Positions 1 through 13,722 are shown, counted from the stretch's first letter. The stretch is DNA of 64,000 nt from Ficedula albicollis (GCF_000247815.1 NC_021674.1:6589738-6653737); one strand, 5' to 3'. Numbers and translations: made by a program. The notes: generated by a model from the sequence alone, not told the origin.

Positions 1-2100
1 ACCATTCAAATGTGGATGCAGCACTGACAAATCTGCCAATTTGTACTGTAGCTATTTCTGCTCTGTTGTAGGAAGTTCTCCATTCTCCCCCACAAAGCAT
101 GCAAGATCTTTTTTGCTTTATGCTAATCTTGAGGAAGATGTTGTTTACAAGTATTTTCCTCCTATTGGTACTTGCATCCCATCAATGTAACAAAAGGTCA
201 TAAATGGACAATAGGGTGGAGTCATAAGTGAATTACTCTCTTTTAGCTACGAGTATTCTACACTATTTATATAATTTCCCAAAAAATTACTAAAATGTCC
301 CTTGAGACCTAGAAGAAGCTGCTGGAGTTTTGTTATAGATCTCTATCCTTTTTTTCTACGTCATTTTAGGCAGATTCAGCTCATAACTTTATCTGAAAAA
401 CAAACATGAAAGTTGCAACTGGATTCTATAGGGTGGGAGATGTAGTTTCAGTTATTTATTTTAAAATAGTTTATTTTTCTGTGCTGCACTGTGGATCTGA
501 CTGTGTTGTCTGTGTTTTGATAACACTGGAAGTTGTCTATTCTTCTTAGGACACGTGAGTAAAGGCATGATGCTGCAAAAATGGAGGGTGGTTTTACTAG
601 ACAGAGTTTAGTTGAAATCAGGAGCTGTTTCAGTGCAATTTTTTTCACCCCAGTTCTTCCCCAAAACACTGATTGGGTGGTCTTTTTATTGCAATTCACC
701 AGATGTGCATCTCTGTTTTCCTGCAACTAAAGACACTTTTTGCAGAGGTGGGATGCAAAAGGGTGTGCTCTATGTCCCTGTTGCTGGGAAGGATTTTACT
801 GTCTTGTGCAGGAAAAACTCCCTTTTTCCTGAAGACTGTGGCCACTGTAGAATTTTTCCTGAATTGAGCTACATAAGATGGGCATGCAAGCAGCTGGAGG
901 ATAATGAAATAAAAGTGTTCCTGCTGTGCCTTCCTTCACCTCTCTTTAGGAGGAGTGTGTTAGGTTGTCTCATCATGGGATTATTTACTTGAAAATAGTG
1001 ATTCCTTCCCTTGCCAGTGTTTTTTTTCAGACTTTTATCATCCCCATGATAAGACTAACACAAACTGTAGAAGAATTACAGATGGAAGTCTCTTAGGTAG
1101 AGGTTCAGATTGTATCCAGCAACACTACTCTGAGTACTCTTATATTGATTTTACTCTATGTTCATTCTCTTATCAGTTTCAGATGCTTTTATCATACTGT
1201 CATCATCTTCCAGCATGCAAGGAGTAACATCTATAAAAATACAGTGATCCAGTGACCCAATAAAACTGACTACAATTTGGATTTTTTACCACATATTTTG
1301 AAACTTTGCCATTAATCCTCTAGGTTCAGAATGTATGTGGGGCATACAGATAAGTATTTTACCTATGCTTGTGTTACTCAGATTTTTAAGTCTTATGCCA
1401 AGCATAACTCAGATGCCAGGGAGACAAAGTCTCATTAACTTTCTGTGAGAAATCTCAAAAGCTACCCATGAGAGCTGGTGTCCTGCATGACTAAATAATC
1501 TCTGGAAAGGTAACTGGTGCTCCTAGAGAGTGAAATACTTCTGACAATCTTTTTTTTTCACTTCAGTTGGACTCCTGAGCTATCAAGACTGTTCCTCAGA
1601 GTAACTGCTGTCATATGGCCTTTGTCACTTCCAGTCTAAGGTTGCTTCCACCAATATCATCCTATGATGGTGCTGTGATGTTGTTAGCTGCTTTGTGGCA
1701 CCTTGCCCAGGACAAAAATCGACGTGCCCTCAAGCAAAATGATAGCACTATGGTTTTAGAAGGTCACTGATCATCTCTTTGTCATCTGGCATTTATATAT
1801 TAAATGGAGAACCCTTCAGAATGACATTTCAGGTAATGAAAACTAAACCAGTGTGAGGGCTGGTACATACCTATACAGATCAAGCACATCAGTGCTTTGC
1901 TGTGGGATCAGTGACATTTAAGACCTGATATTAGAAAAGAAGTCAGTCAGAAGTTCAGGCCTTCTACTAAGGACAAGTTGGAAGTTGTCATTTTGTGATG
2001 TTCTAAAGGTATATTTTTCCAAATCTTTGAACTTATGTTGTTAGTAAGTGCTTTTGCTGAGATGGTTTTATCTTACAGAGCAGGTTTCGTGCTGCCAGGT
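1..2100. other. Unique AT-rich non-coding sequence
   Basis: I see no repeat family, RNA gene or credible exon here. Open frames are short (the longest is 126 codons at 612-992 plus) and encode no recognisable domain. Short T runs occur but nothing structured. Confidence 0.6.
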
Positions 2101-2330
2101 GCACATTGCCCAGTTGGGGCTATTTGGCCATCATTGTGGTTGATGTCTGCAGCTGATGGCTGAGTGTTGTGGGGCAGCACAGAGCTGGTATTTATGTATT
2201 ATTTATATGTATTATGCACATTGCCCAGTTGGGGCTATTTGGCCATCATTGTGGTTGATGTCTGCAGCTGATGGCTGAGTGTTGTGGGGCAGCACAGAGC
2301 TGGTATTTATGTATTATTTATGTGTATTAT
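2101..2330. repeat. Direct tandem duplication, 115-bp unit, two copies
   Basis: Copy one is 2101-2215 and copy two 2216-2330; both begin GCACATTGCCCAGTTGGGGC and run head to tail without a spacer. I saw one clear difference near the end (TTTATATGTATT against TTTATGTGTATT). The near identity points to a recent local duplication. The unit matches no transposable element that I recognise. Confidence 0.93.
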
Positions 2331-5300
2331 GTATGGCATTTATATGCTCTGTTTTTACCTGCTTCCATTAGCAGATAGGTCTGGACTATTGGATGTGGCT
2401 GGATTATGGATGGTCTCAGAGGAAACTTGTTGTAAATCTGTTATGTCAGATTTGTGTGAGATTACCTACAGCCCATTGCTACTACTGGAACAATCAAGAT
2501 TGTTTATATGAAGCAACACATTCAAATATGTTCTGTTCTAAAACTAAAGACCCTCTGAAGCAGCATATGGTATCTTCTTGTACATAATAGTGAAATGCAA
2601 CTGGAAATGTGACACAAACAAAACAAATTATGTGACTTACAGAGCAGGACAGCTGACTGAGCTAGATCTCAAAACCACCTTATTTTAAACAGAATTATTT
2701 CAGCAGAATACATGCTGAATATTTGACAGCTGATACAGCTTTTAACCAACTACAGTGTACTGCCATCATGCTCTGTCTCTTCCAGGTTCCTTGATTTATG
2801 GTTTCCTGAATTGCAGAGGCATCAATCTACGGATGTGGTCCATTTTTTTAACCAAGTCTCTCACCAAATTCAATTGAGCTGTGTACAGAAGTGGAGATTC
2901 CCACATTCATACATTCTCACAGTGAAGCACTTATTTAATCTGTCCTTTGTTTCTAGAGCAGAAATTTTAGTCAATATATTTATTATTAGGGAGGCTTGAG
3001 CTTAAGGAGAAATCCAATGAAATTATGTTCTTTTCATTGAGAAAGCATTTATCATTTGGTGCTGCAGCTATCCAGGATGCTGGAAAATTATGACTTTTGG
3101 CACATGTACAAGAAGCACATTGAAAGATGAAAGAATTTCATAGGATGCTCACAGTCCACTTAATACCTATGTGCCTTGTAAATCAGTGGTACAAAATAAA
3201 TATTAGGCTGCAAATCAGCTGCATGAGACTCTGGCTGATGATCTAATGTCCTGGTAAACTGTTTAGTTCTCTGTTGTAAGCAGATCTCTTTCCTAGAATC
3301 TCCAAGCTCCTCTTCTTCCTGAGCTTTTGGAAGAAAGAAAATAAAAGTTTTTTTTTCCCTGGGTTTGGATGCTCAGAGAATTGATGCCTCAGGATTGCTA
3401 GGTACATGCACAGCAGCTTAGGGGAATAAATCCTTGCCTTTATGAGTCCATGGAGCACTTGTCTCTTTTTCTCAGTAGGATCAAGCCCTCCAGGCAGGCA
3501 AAAGCAGACAGCCTTTTAACATCTGTTTAACTCTTTCTTGTCTCATTTTGTACTTAAATCCATCATTCTTCAGTGCTTCTTTAAGCTTAGCTGAAGCCAT
3601 CAGCTGAATGGGTTTCACTGGGGAGAGAGAAGTGTGTGTGCATAGGTGGATAAGCATTTAATACCATTTCTACAGTTTTCACCATATTTTATATTAGATG
3701 TGGATTGACTCTTTTAGGAGTTACTGTCAGAGGAAATGATGGAAATTGATGATTGAGCTATCTGTGCCCCACTGGCTGCAATAAAGTAAAAAAAAAAAAT
3801 GCTTTGCAAGTCTTTGTTGAAAATGTGCTCCTAACTTTGAGACATGTTTGTGAAATATTTGAATTTTGCTTTTTGTGTATTGTCTGTGCTTCCAAACTGA
3901 TAGTTGCTACAGGTTTGGCACAGAAAGAAGGATTTGATTGATTTGTGATGCCACTGTTGTAAAGATTTGCACACAACAATTGATCCTCTAGCATTTAACA
4001 CCAGTTCAAAAATGTTAACATATAAAATTGAATACAAAGTTGTCCTTTTTTTTTTTAATGAATGCTTTGTTAAAGGAATGTTCACAATCTTAAGCAGTGT
4101 CAGTAGAAGTGAAATTATGCAAGCTACCTTGGGAACTACATAACCTATAGCTTGTCTTAGCCCCCTGTAAGTTTAATAGCTGCACTAAGAGTTCCTGTGT
4201 CAAAGTGTGCCCATCTCCAGTGTTTTGCAGTGAACAATCTGTCAGAAAGTGTTCTTCTTCTTTCTGAGGTTTAATACCAAAGCTGTATGTATTGTAGACC
4301 TGAATATGTGTGAGACTATAGATTTTAATATTAGGCTTTGTTTTCTAAGTTTTCCTCTCCCTTCCACATCTGGAAATTGTTTCTTAGAAAGTATCCTACC
4401 CTATTCTATCCTCTTCAGTAGATGCTTTTTGATACTGAATTTACTTTATGTTAGCATAGCTGTATTCCTGCCTTTATGAAAGATGGTTTCACTCTGTTTT
4501 GCTTTTATCTGGACATTTTCAGTGAAGATCTTTTACTTTGCTCTCAAGTTCCTTTTCCTTTGCTATCTCTAAGCCATTACAGACCTTGAACTGAATTTAA
4601 CTTACAGAATTACAAAAAAAAAAAAAAAAAAAAATCCACACCACTAAACTGGATGCTAAAGGCTTAAACCATACCCTTGATGTGGTGGTTTGGTTTGGGT
4701 TTTTTTCTTCTTCTTCTACCAAAATGCTGTTTTGAAGGGATGGTACAGAGAGCTCTGACTGATAACATTCACTTCTTTCCTGCCAGGTTGACTTCCAAAC
4801 AAATGTTTCTTGCCACTAAGAATAGTCAACTACAAATTGTGCCATAATTTGTAGAGAAAGAGGAGCTATAAATGGTCCTTTCCTCAGACTGCAAAATGAG
4901 TCAGATTCTTACATGGAAAAACCCAGAAATTCTTAGCTTTAGCCAGGGAAAAAACAAAACAAAAAACAAACAAACAAAAAACAAAGACCCAAACTTCTAA
5001 AATGCCCCCATTCTTTCCAGAATAAATGCAAATTACATTGCAGCACCTTGCATCCTCAGTCCCCTGCAGAATCAACAGGAGAGCTGCACCAGAGTGCAAT
5101 AGCACCTCCATACCTTTTCCTGCCCACCCACGGATATTGAAGGCAATCAGTAACATTTTTGGCTCCCTCCTACTCATCACAAACAAGGAAATGGGAGTGT
5201 CAATGGAAACATCATCTTTGCCCCACAAAGAAAATGATCAGCTCTTTCTAATCAGGAGCCTTTTAGGGTGTATCTATTTCCAGAAATGTTTCTGAGTTAC

Positions 5301-5447
5301 AGAGGACACTTCTCTCTGTATCACCCTAGCATGTGAGTCTCCTCCATGCCCAGCTGAGTTGGTTCAGGTTCTCTGGTTTTCTGGCTTTATGAAGCCAGTC
5401 TTCCTGCTCTGGTGGGGTTGGCCACCACAAGGTGTGCTGGTGGGAGC
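2331..5447. other. Unique non-coding sequence with A-rich tracts
   Basis: No gene is supported. The stretch holds a 21-base A run at 4614-4634 and an A/C-rich tract at about 4949-4986. The A run has no recognisable retrotransposed body upstream, so I do not call a processed pseudogene. Confidence 0.55.
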
Positions 5448-5625
5448 ATCACAGAGTTGTAGAAGGGTTTGGGTTGGAAGGAGGCTGAACATCATCCAAT
5501 TCCAGCCCCTCTGCCATGGGCAGGGACACCTTCCACTAGACCAGGTTGTTCAGGGCCATGTCCAAGCCTGGCCAATGTTGGATGGGGCCCATCCCAGCCC
5601 CATCCAACCTGATATTCATTGACAT
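5448..5625 (-). mobile_element. CR1 LINE 3' fragment, 5'-truncated
   Basis: Read on the minus strand this ends in the usual CR1 3' region. On the plus strand the landmarks come in the expected reversed order: GGGTTTGGGTTGGAAGG, then CCATGGGCAGGGACACCTTC, then ACTAGACCAGGTTGTTCAGG and a CATCCAACCTG stretch. CR1 inserts by target-primed reverse transcription and is usually 5'-truncated, as here. It has no coding capacity. Boundaries are approximate. Confidence 0.85.
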
Positions 5626-7150
5626 GAGCAGTCCCTGCACCATTGTGTACAATGGCTTTCTGTTAAATTTGATATCAGCATTTTCTCTGCTCGTCTTATT
5701 CTTTGTCCAAATATTGGCCCTTCCTTAATCAATCTTTCTGAAAGCAGAATTGGCTTCAGGTGTTTGATGTGAGGTAGGGCAGCTCTCATCCCTTTCTCCT
5801 GGCATGCTGTCCTCTCCTGATGGATTCCTAGAGGTTCTGCCAGAAGCAGCATCTGGCTCTTCACCTCCATCCTCAGGCACTGTATTTGCAGCTGTGAACT
5901 TGCCTCTGTGTGTATCACACTGGTCACGTGTCACCATCTTCCATTATCCTTCCCTGAGCACTTGGTTGGCAGTTTCTAAAGGCAACACTTAAATTTTGAG
6001 CAAATTTTGGTCCACATGAGTTTTTAGAGCCCAGCTTCTTTGAAGGAGGATCCTCTCTTCATGTTGCCCTGTGCAGGAGTTCAGGTCACACATTCTTGTG
6101 CAAAGTAAATTCAAAGATCCATCTAACACCACAGGAGGGCCATGAGAATTCCTGCATTGCTTTCACATGGTGTTACTTCCATAAAAACAGGACTTTTTTT
6201 TTTCCCTCTACTAATCCTAAACAGATCTATGTGCAAAGGGTTTGAAGCTATTCTGTTTGACATCACTATCACTCATCAATGTTAGTTGTGGCAAAAAAGG
6301 CTTTCTGTTATGGAATACTTGCTTACTTATTGTAGGCTTATCAATTGAAAATATGTGATTCTAGATGTGTTGCCTTGGCATGTGCTAATAGACAAGTATT
6401 TTTAAAGAATCATAAGATGAAGCTAATGTAGTACAGAGTACTTTGTTTTCACTGTATGCAGAAGGGTTTGAAAAATTGTACTTTGTACTTTAATGGAATT
6501 TTCCTTTAGCTTGTTAATGCCTGGAAGCTGTAGAATCACTTTCATCTATCTGAAATGAACTATGCATGAATTTACACCTGATGGAAGAGCAACACCAGTT
6601 GAGATCGATACCCACTGTGGATAAAATCCAGTTCTGTGCCAGTGACCAGTTGAAGGCAAATACATCACATGCATTAAGTCCTAATTTAAAGTCTTAAATG
6701 AGACTGAAGTAGTTCACAGGTTTTATGCTGTCCCCCTTCACGGGAATGAATGTTACCCAGTATGCACCCAGAGAAGATATAGGTCAAATTACTTTGATGT
6801 CTCATGAAAAATACTGTAATTGTTTCTTCTGATAATTTTGGGCTTTTTCTAATGTGATTTTATTATGAATTTTGCATTATTTGCTCACCTTAAAGCTTCA
6901 GATCCTGGTATCCTGTAGGAATCACATGGGAATCTTGTAGCTTGTATGGAAAAGGAGTTTTTTCCTCTTCTGTTTGTTCTAAAGCAAACTGAAGACCCAG
7001 TGTAAAAGGAATCCAGAGGCAGAGAACAGAAACACCACTCCTATAAAAACATGATCTAACAATCTAGAAAGAGTTAAAATTACTGAAGTCAGACTGGCCT
7101 CATTCTGTTTCTCTGAGTGATCAATGCTAGGTGCTTAGACAAGGAGAAAA
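5626..7150. other. Unique non-coding sequence
   Basis: Nothing beyond AT-rich unique sequence is visible. Two overlapping minus-strand open frames (5616-5927 and 5725-5937) have unrelated, low-information translations and look like chance. Confidence 0.55.
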
Positions 7151-7284
7151 TTCTAAAAGGAAAAAGAAGAGGAAATAATGGGGCAAATGCAAAGTGTTCT
7201 CCCTCACTTCCTTGTTCTTCTAAAAGGAAAAAGAAGAGGAAATAATGGGGTAAATGCAAAGTGTTCTTCCCCCACTTTCTGCCA
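7151..7284. repeat. Direct tandem duplication, 67-bp unit, two copies
   Basis: Copy one starts at 7151 and copy two at 7218; both begin TTCTAAAAGGAAAAAGAAGA and continue through AATGGGG(C/T)AAATGCAAAG. A few substitutions lie in the pyrimidine-rich end. It is a head-to-tail duplication of otherwise unique sequence. Confidence 0.9.
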
Positions 7285-9023
7285 GGGTCTACTAGTCATT
7301 TCTTTTATTAATTTCTCTGATTTGTTGTTGTTGGAGTGGCATAATAAGATAATTCACTTCCATGGAAGTACTAGATGTGCTATACTAGGTTGTCCTTGAG
7401 TCTTTTGTCATGGCCCAATCCTGCCTCCAAAACCCAAGGGATTGACATATATTTGTATTGTGTTGGCAGCATGAAATTTATTTGTTGCTGATTGGTGCCA
7501 TTAATGGAGCTTATTTTATATAAAGTGAATATTTGTGTATGTGCCAGAACAATCATGGAGTTTTGGCATAGGGAAACTAGATGTGAGTTTATAGAAGCAT
7601 CAGGAAATACACACTTCAGGATCTCCTGCTATCTCTTACTCAATTTATAGTGTATTTTACTCAGGGAATACTAAGTAGTGGCAAGGGCATCCAGCTATGG
7701 ATGTTTATTTCCACAAGCAGCCCTTCACACTAGTAGATCCTCCAATCTCAACAGGAGCTGCATAGGAGATATGTGCACTTACATAAGTAAATAGAATTTT
7801 ATTCTGGTTTAGCCAATATGTTGGGGTTTGTTTGTTTATGAAATGATCAAATGCCTCCCTGAAGCTGCTCATTCTTCAGTCCTGAACTGGACATTTAGTT
7901 ATGTATCAGCTGACTCAGTATTGAAAGAACAGACCTCACAAAAATTCCTTAATCTTCATGTTTCTTTCTTTAAAATTTTGCATAAGGAGCACTAAAGTGC
8001 TGATATAATTTAAGGAGAAGACAAATGCTAATCCCATCAGCCATAGTGTTTATGTATGGAGTTGTTCTGCATGGGAAATAGATGCTCTTCTGGAGTTTCC
8101 TAATTCCTTAGGCAATGCAAAACCTCCAGCTCTAAGTCTCACTCCTTGGATGTGCTTTTATTTGGTGCACAACAATTGAGGGTAAGGCAAAGTGAGGTAC
8201 AGTCACACACCTAAATAGATAAACAGAAATCTCTTCCTTTTGTTGCTGATTCTTTGTTCCCATACTTGTTAAGATAGCCAGAACTTATTGCTTAGCTGAT
8301 AAATACCAGAGAATCCTTTTTTCTCCTGATAAAATGACCAGTTCCTAAATGCTAAAAATCTTAAAAATCATCTTCTTCTGTGTTTACTACTCAGTCTTCA
8401 GAGTCCATGGAAATGGTTGGCTGGAAATATTTGCCATTCATAATTTGTGGAGTGCTAATTAGACAGGGTTGAATGAACAGCCATCTCAGCATGAATCAGA
8501 AAGTCAGCACGTGAACATACTGTAGATATTTATTCTGAATTTTCTTGAACTACAATCAAAATGTGCTGCTGATGAGCAGCACAGTGAGTAAACCCACATG
8601 CCTTGGATTTTTGTGGGTAATGAGCACAAAATAGATGTTCAGAAATGTATTGTGAAATGAGTATTTGTGGAGTATGTTTTCCATCATTACTGAATTTCCC
8701 ACTCTGTAAGAATGTTGGTTGGTTTTCTGTGAATAACATTTCCTACTGTAGAAAGATAAGTAAAACTATTTAATGTAGAGTTTTCTGCTTCTGTAGTTTC
8801 AGCTATTTGGAATACAAATTTTTTTTGTGATCCTCTGAACAATTCCATGTCCTATCAATGCAATTTAATCTAAAAGCCATTGCAGTGAGGTAGCCTATGG
8901 GATGGTGTCATGAAGATGGTATCACAACCAGGAAGATTCTCTCTTAGTTAGCTAAAAATAATTTACTCTGAACATCACAAGGTCCAGTGAGATGCCACTG
9001 AGAACTGATGACATCTCAGGTTT
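7285..9023. other. Unique non-coding sequence
   Basis: No repeat family, RNA gene or coding signal is seen. Open frames are under 80 codons and show no domains. Confidence 0.55.
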
Positions 9024-10397
9024 ATGGCCTGTGCTTATCTTGGATTCTTCACCCACAGCAATTTTGCAAATTAGTTTGGTGATATTTCCAGCTCTGCAGA
9101 GTGTTCAGATGGAGAAGTATCTGAGTGAAGATTCTTTCCCAAGATCCAGTGCCCTGATCCTTTTTTCCCAGGAGTCACAAACAGAGTGCTGGCTTTCACC
9201 ACTCTTTGAGACCTGCTACTGAACTCTGTGACATTCAGCCAAGCATAGAGACTCAGAGGAGGAAAATTAAAAAGGGTCATATAAGCCTTTGTTTTCTTTC
9301 AGGCATGCCATGAAAACAGCTATTCTGGGAATAAGATAAAAGCTTTGCCCATCTGTCCAGTTGAGGTCATTTGGGGAGCCTTCAGTTCTGGCATCTTGCT
9401 GAATAGCTCTGTAATGGCATGATGCATGTGAGCAAGGTGAATTCCTGGGAAGCTGAAAATTGGATGCAAGCAGTGGATTGGTGTCATTTTTTTCATACAG
9501 AAACATTTAGATTTATGATTCTCCTGAGTTAGAATATGAATTCCTGCTTGTTTTTCCTGAAGTCCTTGTGTATATTGAGGTGATTTACTTGCAACAAAAA
9601 TGAGCTTACTGTGTGAGTTGTGTCAAGTAAATAGTAGGTTTTTGATATACTGCTGTCTTACAGTTTCCCTATTAAACACAGGATGTTATTTATGGTTATA
9701 TGCTTCCTCCATGGCCTGTGCTTATCTTGGATTCTTCACCCACAGCAATTTTGCAAATTAGTTTGGTGATATTTCCAGCTCTGCAGAGTGTTCAGATGGA
9801 GAAGTATCTGAGTGAAGATTCTTTCCCAAGATCCAGTGCCCTGATCCTTTTTTCCCAGGAGTCACAAACAGAGTGCTGGCTTTCACCACTCTTTGAGACC
9901 TGCTACTGAACTCTGTGACATTCAGCCAAGCATAGAGACTCAGAGGAGGAAAATTAAAAAGGGTCATATAAGCCTTTGTTTTCTTTCAGGCATGCCATGA
10001 AAACAGCTATTCTGGGAATAAGATAAAAGCTTTGCCCATCTGTCCAGTTGAGGTCATTTGGGGAGCCTTCAGTTCTGGCATCTTGCTGAATAGCTCTGTA
10101 ATGGCATGATGCATGTGAGCAAGGTGAATTCCTGGGAAGCTGAAAATTGGATGCAAGCAGTGGATTGGTGTCATTTTTTTCATACAGAAACATTTAGATT
10201 TATGATTCTCCTGAGTTAGAATATGAATTCCTGCTTGTTTTTCCTGAAGTCCTTGTGTATATTGAGGTGATTTACTTGCAACAAAAATGAGCTTACTGTG
10301 TGAGTTGTGTCAAGTAAATAGTAGGTTTTTGATATACTGCTGTCTTACAGTTTCCCTATTAAACACAGGATGTTATTTATGGTCATATGCTTCCTCC
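9024..10397. repeat. Direct tandem duplication, 687-bp unit, two nearly identical copies
   Basis: Copy one is 9024-9710 and copy two 9711-10397, joined head to tail; both begin ATGGCCTGTGCTTATCTTGG. The only difference I found is T at 9697 against C at 10384. All short open frames inside are duplicated with the same translation exactly 687 bp apart. I see no shared sequence of note between the outer flanks, so homologous exchange between pre-existing repeats is not evident. This is either a very recent real duplication or two alleles or reads assembled in series. The unit holds no recognised element. Confidence 0.95.
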
Positions 10398-13300
10398 TCA
10401 GTGATCTTGAGTAGTGAAGTGTGTAGCAGTGTAATAGATATTTTTAACTTTAGAAGACCTGGTTTAAAGTTAGTGCTCTTTTTTCCTTACTTTAATTAGT
10501 GTGCTAAATAGTGTCTGTACAGATACACAGACACTTTCTAACTGTATGCAATATATATTAGGCTCTTTAAAAAGTGGTTTCTGGGAGATTGAGAGTTTTC
10601 CTTCGTTGTTTGGCTTTGGGGAAGAATGGGGCAGTGTCAGGAGAGCACTTAGCTCCAGTGAACACTCATCAAGCTCTGGGAATAACTATTGGTGTTTTCT
10701 GTGTTTTCAGTGGCCTTGCTCCACAGGTATGTCCTCCACACAGCAAAGCACTAAAGCATGTGCAAAATTTCTAGGATGTGCTTGAATCCCTTGCTAACCC
10801 TTTCAAACATGATATAGGACATTGCTTAATGTAATTTCAGGCTTTCATTGTTCCTTTAGATGTTTGATGGCAGTAAATCAAATAAAGTAACTTTGTATGG
10901 AGGATCCAAATTCAGCTGCCTGTCCAGCCTTTTGTCTTTCTTGGTATTTTGGAGTGGCATAAACCACTGTTTGTTGGTATAATACATAATGTCTGTATAT
11001 GTAATATAAATATTTATTCTGTAGGAGAAGGAGAATATTGAAGCAAGGCTCATATCCCTCATCTCTTCTAAGCTGTTTGTCTTTTGGGCTGTAAGGGAGT
11101 TTTAAATCTTCCTGTTTCTTGATTTGCTATCATATTACCTTCTAAACATATTTAGCATACAATTTATTTTTATATATGCTGTTCACCATGCAGAACATCA
11201 TAAAGTACAGTCAGAGAGAGAGAAAGCAGCAGCAGAATTCTCTAGTTACAGTGAGTTGCAGTCAGCCAAAAAGGGAAAGAGCAGTGCATTAAGATGCAGT
11301 AAAAAAAAATGAAAGTTGAAATTTTAAAGTAGTAAAAATGCTAATCAGCATGCTGGAGTGATTCATTGCAGCCTCTTTTCAGAGATGTGCACTGTTGTAC
11401 ACTGCTTTCAGTGCTGTTATTTGCAAGTATCAGCATATGCTGTGTATCTTCCTGCCTTCTGAATGCTGGAGTGTGGACATTAATGGGACAGAAAAAGCAC
11501 AAATTTTCTGGGAAATTGGATAAGATCTGGGGAAAGAACAAACAGCACAGAAGTGAATGAAGACTATTACGTGCTGTATTTGTAATGATCACAAATACCT
11601 GCTTGCCTTTGAGAAATCAGCAGCCTGTTCCATTACTGTTGTCAGAACAGAGTTTGTATTTGAGGTGATCTAAAGGCTTTGGCAAGCTATTTATTTGTTT
11701 AAAGCATTTGCCTAGATGCATTAGAAGAAAGTTTTCTCTATTGCAGTAACAACAACAACAAAAAAATTAGCTTCTATAAATCAATTAGAGCACCCCATGC
11801 TGAGCTTGCTTTATGCAGTCATGGCTTTGGTGAAAAGACAATGACAAACACTATTCTTGGTGTAGCAGAGCTGTTATTTTAGTGTGAGGAGGCACGTGGG
11901 CTCTTTTATGTAAGATGTAGCGGGCTTGATCTGCTTCTGGTTGCCAGTATTCTGCCAGCTAGAGAATTCTGCCAGTTAGGGGTCCCCAATCTAGTAGATC
12001 TTACTATCATTTTTTTTATCCTCCTCCTGTGGGTAGGCAAGTGTGAGAGGTGTGATTCACATGGAATAAGAATAGCCTTTGAATTTAATGTCTGAAATAA
12101 AAAGGAACATCAGGGGAACAGACAAGCGTGCAGTCAGTCTCACCATCAAAGTATGCCATTATCCTACATGTCTTGAATTTCTTTATTTTTGGGATCCAGC
12201 TAGAGCTCCAAACTCCATACGAAGAGCTTTTCTTGTCAGATTATCAGCCCCCTTTCATTCACTGCAAAAAGATAAAACTTCTGGTTGTTTTCTTTGAAGA
12301 AGTTTGGAATGTATTGGTGGTTATGTACTGTGTCAGGCAGGATACACTAAACTGTATTCAAACACAAACTTTCCCTTTAATGGTGTTATTTCAGTGGAAA
12401 CTGCTTTTTTACAAGCTACATCTTTCAAAAATAGATTATAACGTACTTGATAATATTCAGGATGTTTTAATTTGCCTGGAAATAACAATGTATTTTAGAA
12501 CTTCAACCCAAATGACTTCATAGTGCGAACAGAAGTACTAATCAAACATATTTTTCTAAAGATGTATTTAAAATGGAGATTTAAAATTTCTAGGAACATT
12601 AAAGTGCTGACTTTTAAAAATGAACTTTCCACTACAGGCTATCATCAACTGCATGCCAGCATGACTAGAGCAGACTTTTATCATGTTTTATTAGTGTATT
12701 TTATATGAAGCTGTATAAAAGTGACATGTCTGCCACCAGTAGACCAAAGCTAAATGCTATCATCACTACAAGGGCTTTGTTTCCTAAAATCAGCATTTTT
12801 TTTTTGCACTTGTCAGTGACAGGGTTTTTGCCTTTGGCTTTTGGATAAAAATCAAACAAGATCTTTTGGCACTGAAATTGAGATGGTGAAGGTGCACAGA
12901 ATGCTCCTGTGGCATCTTCACATAACTCTTAAGCCTTTGTTGTTTGCAGTAAATTATTCAGCAGCAGTTATTGTTAAACTGGCACATACAGGGGCTTTGA
13001 GGTGCTTTTTGCTTTGTAACAGTATAAACTCAGGGTAGTGCTGAGGGATTAAAAGAATTATCAAGAAATGATGTAGTAAGAGATGTTGTAGAATCTTTTC
13101 CTGACATCTTTATGTTGAACAAGTACCTGAGCATGTATCATTATGTATTATTTTATAATGGACACCATTTAGATAATTGTGCCATACAGCTAGAAGTCCT
13201 ATTTTAAAGAAGTAACAGCCTAATTTAAAGTCCAAGTGTGACAAATGAAAAGGGAAAAAAGCAGAGTGAGAACTAAAATTGCACTGTTACACTGGATATC

Positions 13301-13499
13301 TGTATGATTCTTTTCAAAAAGCATATTTTTTTCATCAGCTATCCTCTGTACTACTTAACCATAATTGGTTTGTTTTGAGTTTTTTTCCTGGCTTTAAACT
13401 AGAGATGAGTCTTGAGGAAGGATTTGAAGTGGGAGAGAGATAGAGCAGATTAGTTCAGAATCGAGGCAGTTTTGTCCCTGGCCAGTCAAGCTCTGGAAA
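10398..13499. other. Unique non-coding sequence
   Basis: The largest open frame is 131 codons at 12128-12523 on the plus strand. It shows no domain, has no detectable gene context and overlaps another frame, so I leave it uncalled. A short (CAA)n stretch lies near 11749-11760. Confidence 0.55.
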
Positions 13500-13722
13500 G
13501 AATCGTAGAATCTCAAAGGCTGACAAGATCTCTTAGATCATTGAATCCAACCATCAGCTCAGCACTGCCAGCCCACTACTGAACCATGTCCCTGAGCACC
13601 ACATATATGTTTTCTGAACATTTCAGCTTCCCTGCACAGCCTGCTCCAATGTCTGGCCATCATTTCAGTGAAGAAATTTTTCCTAATATCCAGTCTAATC
13701 CAGCCTCAAGGGATCTGTGCTG
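13500..13722 (-). mobile_element. CR1 LINE 3' fragment, 5'-truncated
   Basis: The plus strand carries the reversed CR1 tail in order: AATCGTAGAATCTCAAAGG, then GAATCCAACCATCAGCTC, then ACCATGTCCCTGAGCACCAC, then TTTTTCCTAATATCCAGTCT. These are standard CR1 3' landmarks. The copy is diverged and noncoding, and the element runs 5' to 3' on the minus strand. Confidence 0.9.

Noticed and set aside
4614..4634. Poly-A run considered as the tail of a processed pseudogene
   Set aside because: No recognisable coding or retrotransposed body adjoins it.
11969..12000. AGGGGTCCCCAAT, resembling the terminus of some hAT DNA transposons
   Set aside because: Only a dozen bases match, with no partner inverted terminus or target duplication found.
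12128..12523. 131-codon plus-strand open frame
   Set aside because: No domain, overlapping unrelated frame, AT-rich codon content and no exon signals; consistent with chance in 64 kb.
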